A stretch of DNA of 48,348 bases, from contig NZ_JAGSOY010000038.1 in the NCBI RefSeq assembly GCF_018837975.1, forward strand, positions 1 to 48,348, read 5' to 3'. Position numbers and translations under genes: made by a program. Source of the DNA: Zooshikella harenae. Lineage in GTDB: Bacteria > Pseudomonadota > Gammaproteobacteria > Pseudomonadales > Zooshikellaceae. Shown piece by piece: positions 46,599-48,348 of the stretch; the stretch's first letter is position 1; the number at the start of each line of letters is the position of its first letter. The notes beneath the pieces are model-generated. The model made no database searches, was not told where the DNA came from, and was given only the letters and a program-made list of their open reading frames with translations.

Positions 46599-46756
46599 TT
46601 ACAAGTCTCAGTGAAGTTTTCAAGAACTTCAGCAAGTATTAATGTCAACATTCAGTGGCTTCACTGTGGGTAAAAATTTATATACCCATAGTGAAGTTTT
46701 AAGTAACAAAAGCTAGATAGATTGAAGCTAAAAAAATCGATTATTGATTCATATGC

Positions 46757-48313
46757 TCAGTATGACGGGTAACCTGTAATCTGCTGAATATTCTTATATA
46801 ATGGCCGTAACCTGCCAAACATTTTTTTATAGACTTTACCATAAAGTGCATTATATAACTTAACATTTTCCGTATGCGGCAAAAATGATTTATCATGCCG
46901 TGTCATAGCAGAAACCGCTTCTGTATAGGTTGAATAAACCCCCAAACCAACATAAGCATTAATTGCGGCTCCAAGCCCAGATGTCTCAACGGTATGTGGA
47001 CGCTTAACGGGTAAGTCAAAAATATCAGCGGTCAACTGGAGTACGGCATCACTTTGAGCCCCACCACCTGATACCCTGATAGACTTAATAGCGGTCCCAC
47101 TACGTGCTTCCATTTGTTCTTTTCCTGCCCGTAACGCATAGGCTAACCCTTCAACGATAGCACGATATAAATGTGCTCTCGTGTGAACATCACCAAAACC
47201 AATAATTGCACCTTTACCAAAAGGTTGCTTTAATGCTGGAGACCAATAAGGCTGTAAAGTTAAGCCCATAGCACCGGGAGGAGACTTTGCCAGTAACTCA
47301 TCGAATAATTTTTCCGCGGGAACACCGAGCTCCTTTGCACGAAGCTGCTCTTCCTTACCAAATTCACGCTTAAACCAACTTACCATCCAGAACCCACGAT
47401 ATACCATTATTTCTGTATTATAAGCTTTGGGAATGGCGGCAGGATACGGAGGAATAAAACGAATGGGCTCAACATACTTTTGCTGAATGGTATTAATGGT
47501 TGCAGTGGTACCATAGCTTAAACAGGCAACTTCCGATGCCAATGCACCCGCCCCCAATACTTCACAAGCCTTATCAGAGGCAGCAGCAAATACAGGTAAT
47601 CCAACCTTTAAGCCTATGGCTTTAGCTGCCTGCGGTGATAAATGACCTAATAATGCACCTGGCTCGTATAACGTTGACAACTGTTGTGTCGTAATACCCG
47701 CCAATGACCAGCGCCATGACCCTGTTTTTGCCCACTGTAAACGTTTATAATCAAAAGGCAAATAACCAACCATTGCCCCTGTTGAATCTACCCACTCCCC
47801 AGTTAACTTATACAGTAAATACCCAGACAAATAGACTACATATGCCGTTTTATTCCATATTTCTGGCTGATACTGCCTTACCCAGTTTGCTTGTGCTTTA
47901 CTTTGTAAATACGTTAGTGTTGACGATAACCCCAAAAGACCTAAACCACATTTTAAATAACCTGGCAAAGGTAACAGTTGTGTCGCTCTGCGCTGATCCA
48001 GCCATAAGATAGCAGTACGTAGTGGTATACCTTGTTGATCCAGAAAAACAACCGAACCTCGCTGACAAGTAAGTGCTAATCCTGAAATTTGAGACTGATA
48101 TTCTGGGTACTTTTGCCATAATTGTTGACAAGCCGTCGACAACTGCTGCCAAAAGTAATCAGGTTGTTGCTCTGCCCAACCAGGCTGTGGTGATATGTAT
48201 GCTTGTAACGCAATTTGCTGCTTTGCCAAAAGTGTTCCGAACGTATCAAAAACCATTGCTCTGACACTTTGAGTACCACAGTCAATTGCCAACACTAATG
48301 GTTCTTTTTCCAT
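46757..48313 (-). CDS. FGGY family carbohydrate kinase
   Basis: A 518-residue sugar kinase. The N-terminal phosphate-binding loop is LAIDCGTQSVRAMVFD (about 7-22), with RGSVVFLD and AILWLDQR following. The C-terminal FGGY signature is near SIRVSGGGAQSDAVLQLTADIFDLPVKRP. The closest group is the glycerol/xylulose-like kinases with broad substrates; the exact sugar is unknown. The start is ambiguous: ATG at 48313 has a GAGA-type site nearby, whereas ATG at 48331 shows none. The gene's 5' flank is cut by the window end, and no transporter is visible. Confidence 0.88.
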   Translation of the reverse strand: MEKEPLVLAIDCGTQSVRAMVFDTFGTLLAKQQIALQAYISPQPGWAEQQPDYFWQQLSTACQQLWQKYPEYQSQISGLALTCQRGSVVFLDQQGIPLRTAILWLDQRRATQLLPLPGYLKCGLGLLGLSSTLTYLQSKAQANWVRQYQPEIWNKTAYVVYLSGYLLYKLTGEWVDSTGAMVGYLPFDYKRLQWAKTGSWRWSLAGITTQQLSTLYEPGALLGHLSPQAAKAIGLKVGLPVFAAASDKACEVLGAGALASEVACLSYGTTATINTIQQKYVEPIRFIPPYPAAIPKAYNTEIMVYRGFWMVSWFKREFGKEEQLRAKELGVPAEKLFDELLAKSPPGAMGLTLQPYWSPALKQPFGKGAIIGFGDVHTRAHLYRAIVEGLAYALRAGKEQMEARSGTAIKSIRVSGGGAQSDAVLQLTADIFDLPVKRPHTVETSGLGAAINAYVGLGVYSTYTEAVSAMTRHDKSFLPHTENVKLYNALYGKVYKKMFGRLRPLYKNIQQITGYPSY

Positions 48314-48348
48314 GCCTTTCTCTAATAACATGATAAAAACAACTATAG

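Overview
The window looks like chromosome from a gammaproteobacterium, probably a marine Oceanospirillales-type organism (Zooshikella/Spartinivicinus-like is my best guess, not proven). The basis is moderately AT-rich DNA with long AT-rich intergenic spaces, housekeeping genes of clear gammaproteobacterial type (dnaX-ybaB-recR-rnd-ycgL-ycgN, mnmC, dusA, tal), and a dusA-tal-STAS-response regulator/PP2C-PilZ-mlaA order that I recall from Pseudomonas. No rRNA, tRNA, CRISPR array or complete insertion sequence was seen.

Layout. 0.5-2.6 kb: a Tat-exported small subunit and GMC flavoprotein pair. 2.6-5.1 kb: an ABC-F ATPase behind a leader with two rho-independent-type hairpins, followed by a Mef-like MFS exporter cut off at about residue 168 by a 65-bp palindrome. 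5.2-6.8 kb: two periplasmic solute-binding-like proteins, one frameshifted. 7.2-9.3 kb: a DUF4360 protein and a tandem DUF1566 protein, convergent. 9.6-14.6 kb: the minus-strand operon dnaX-ybaB-recR-rnd-ycgL-ycgN. 14.9-15.4 kb: a foldable RNA leader in front of an orphan gene. 15.6-20.4 kb: marC, rarD, a MarR-GNAT fusion and azlCD. 20.5-29.7 kb: an exported amidohydrolase, a large membrane PAS-GGDEF-EAL protein, mnmC and a PuuB-like oxidase. 29.8-32.8 kb: a secreted protein with hemoglobin-interacting-domain (DUF1533)-like modules, its small partner and a secreted truncated hemoglobin. 32.8-34.2 kb: a decayed patch with a LexA-type box, a 51-codon ORF and a broken tyrosine integrase lying against the 5' end of dusA. 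34.2-39.4 kb: dusA, tal, a STAS/PP2C partner-switching pair, PilZ and mlaA. 40.1-48.3 kb: alkaline phosphatase, a phosphonatase-like HAD protein, an M28 peptidase, a PEP-CTERM-like protein behind another foldable RNA, and a FGGY sugar kinase.

How the genes work together. The replication/repair operon handles clamp loading, gap repair and RNA processing. The STAS/PP2C/PilZ genes and the GGDEF-EAL protein point to surface-lifestyle and c-di-GMP control. The ABC-F/MFS pair with its attenuator-like leader resembles inducible ribosome-targeting antibiotic resistance of the msr/mef type, but its efflux half is broken. The most unusual non-coding signals are that leader, two cis-RNA candidates (14950-15057 and 45854-45973), a palindrome flanked by TA (5068-5132) and three palindromes sharing GGGCAYCKCTAAAAAT. 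All RNA folds were made by eye and have not been tested by covariation or energy calculation.
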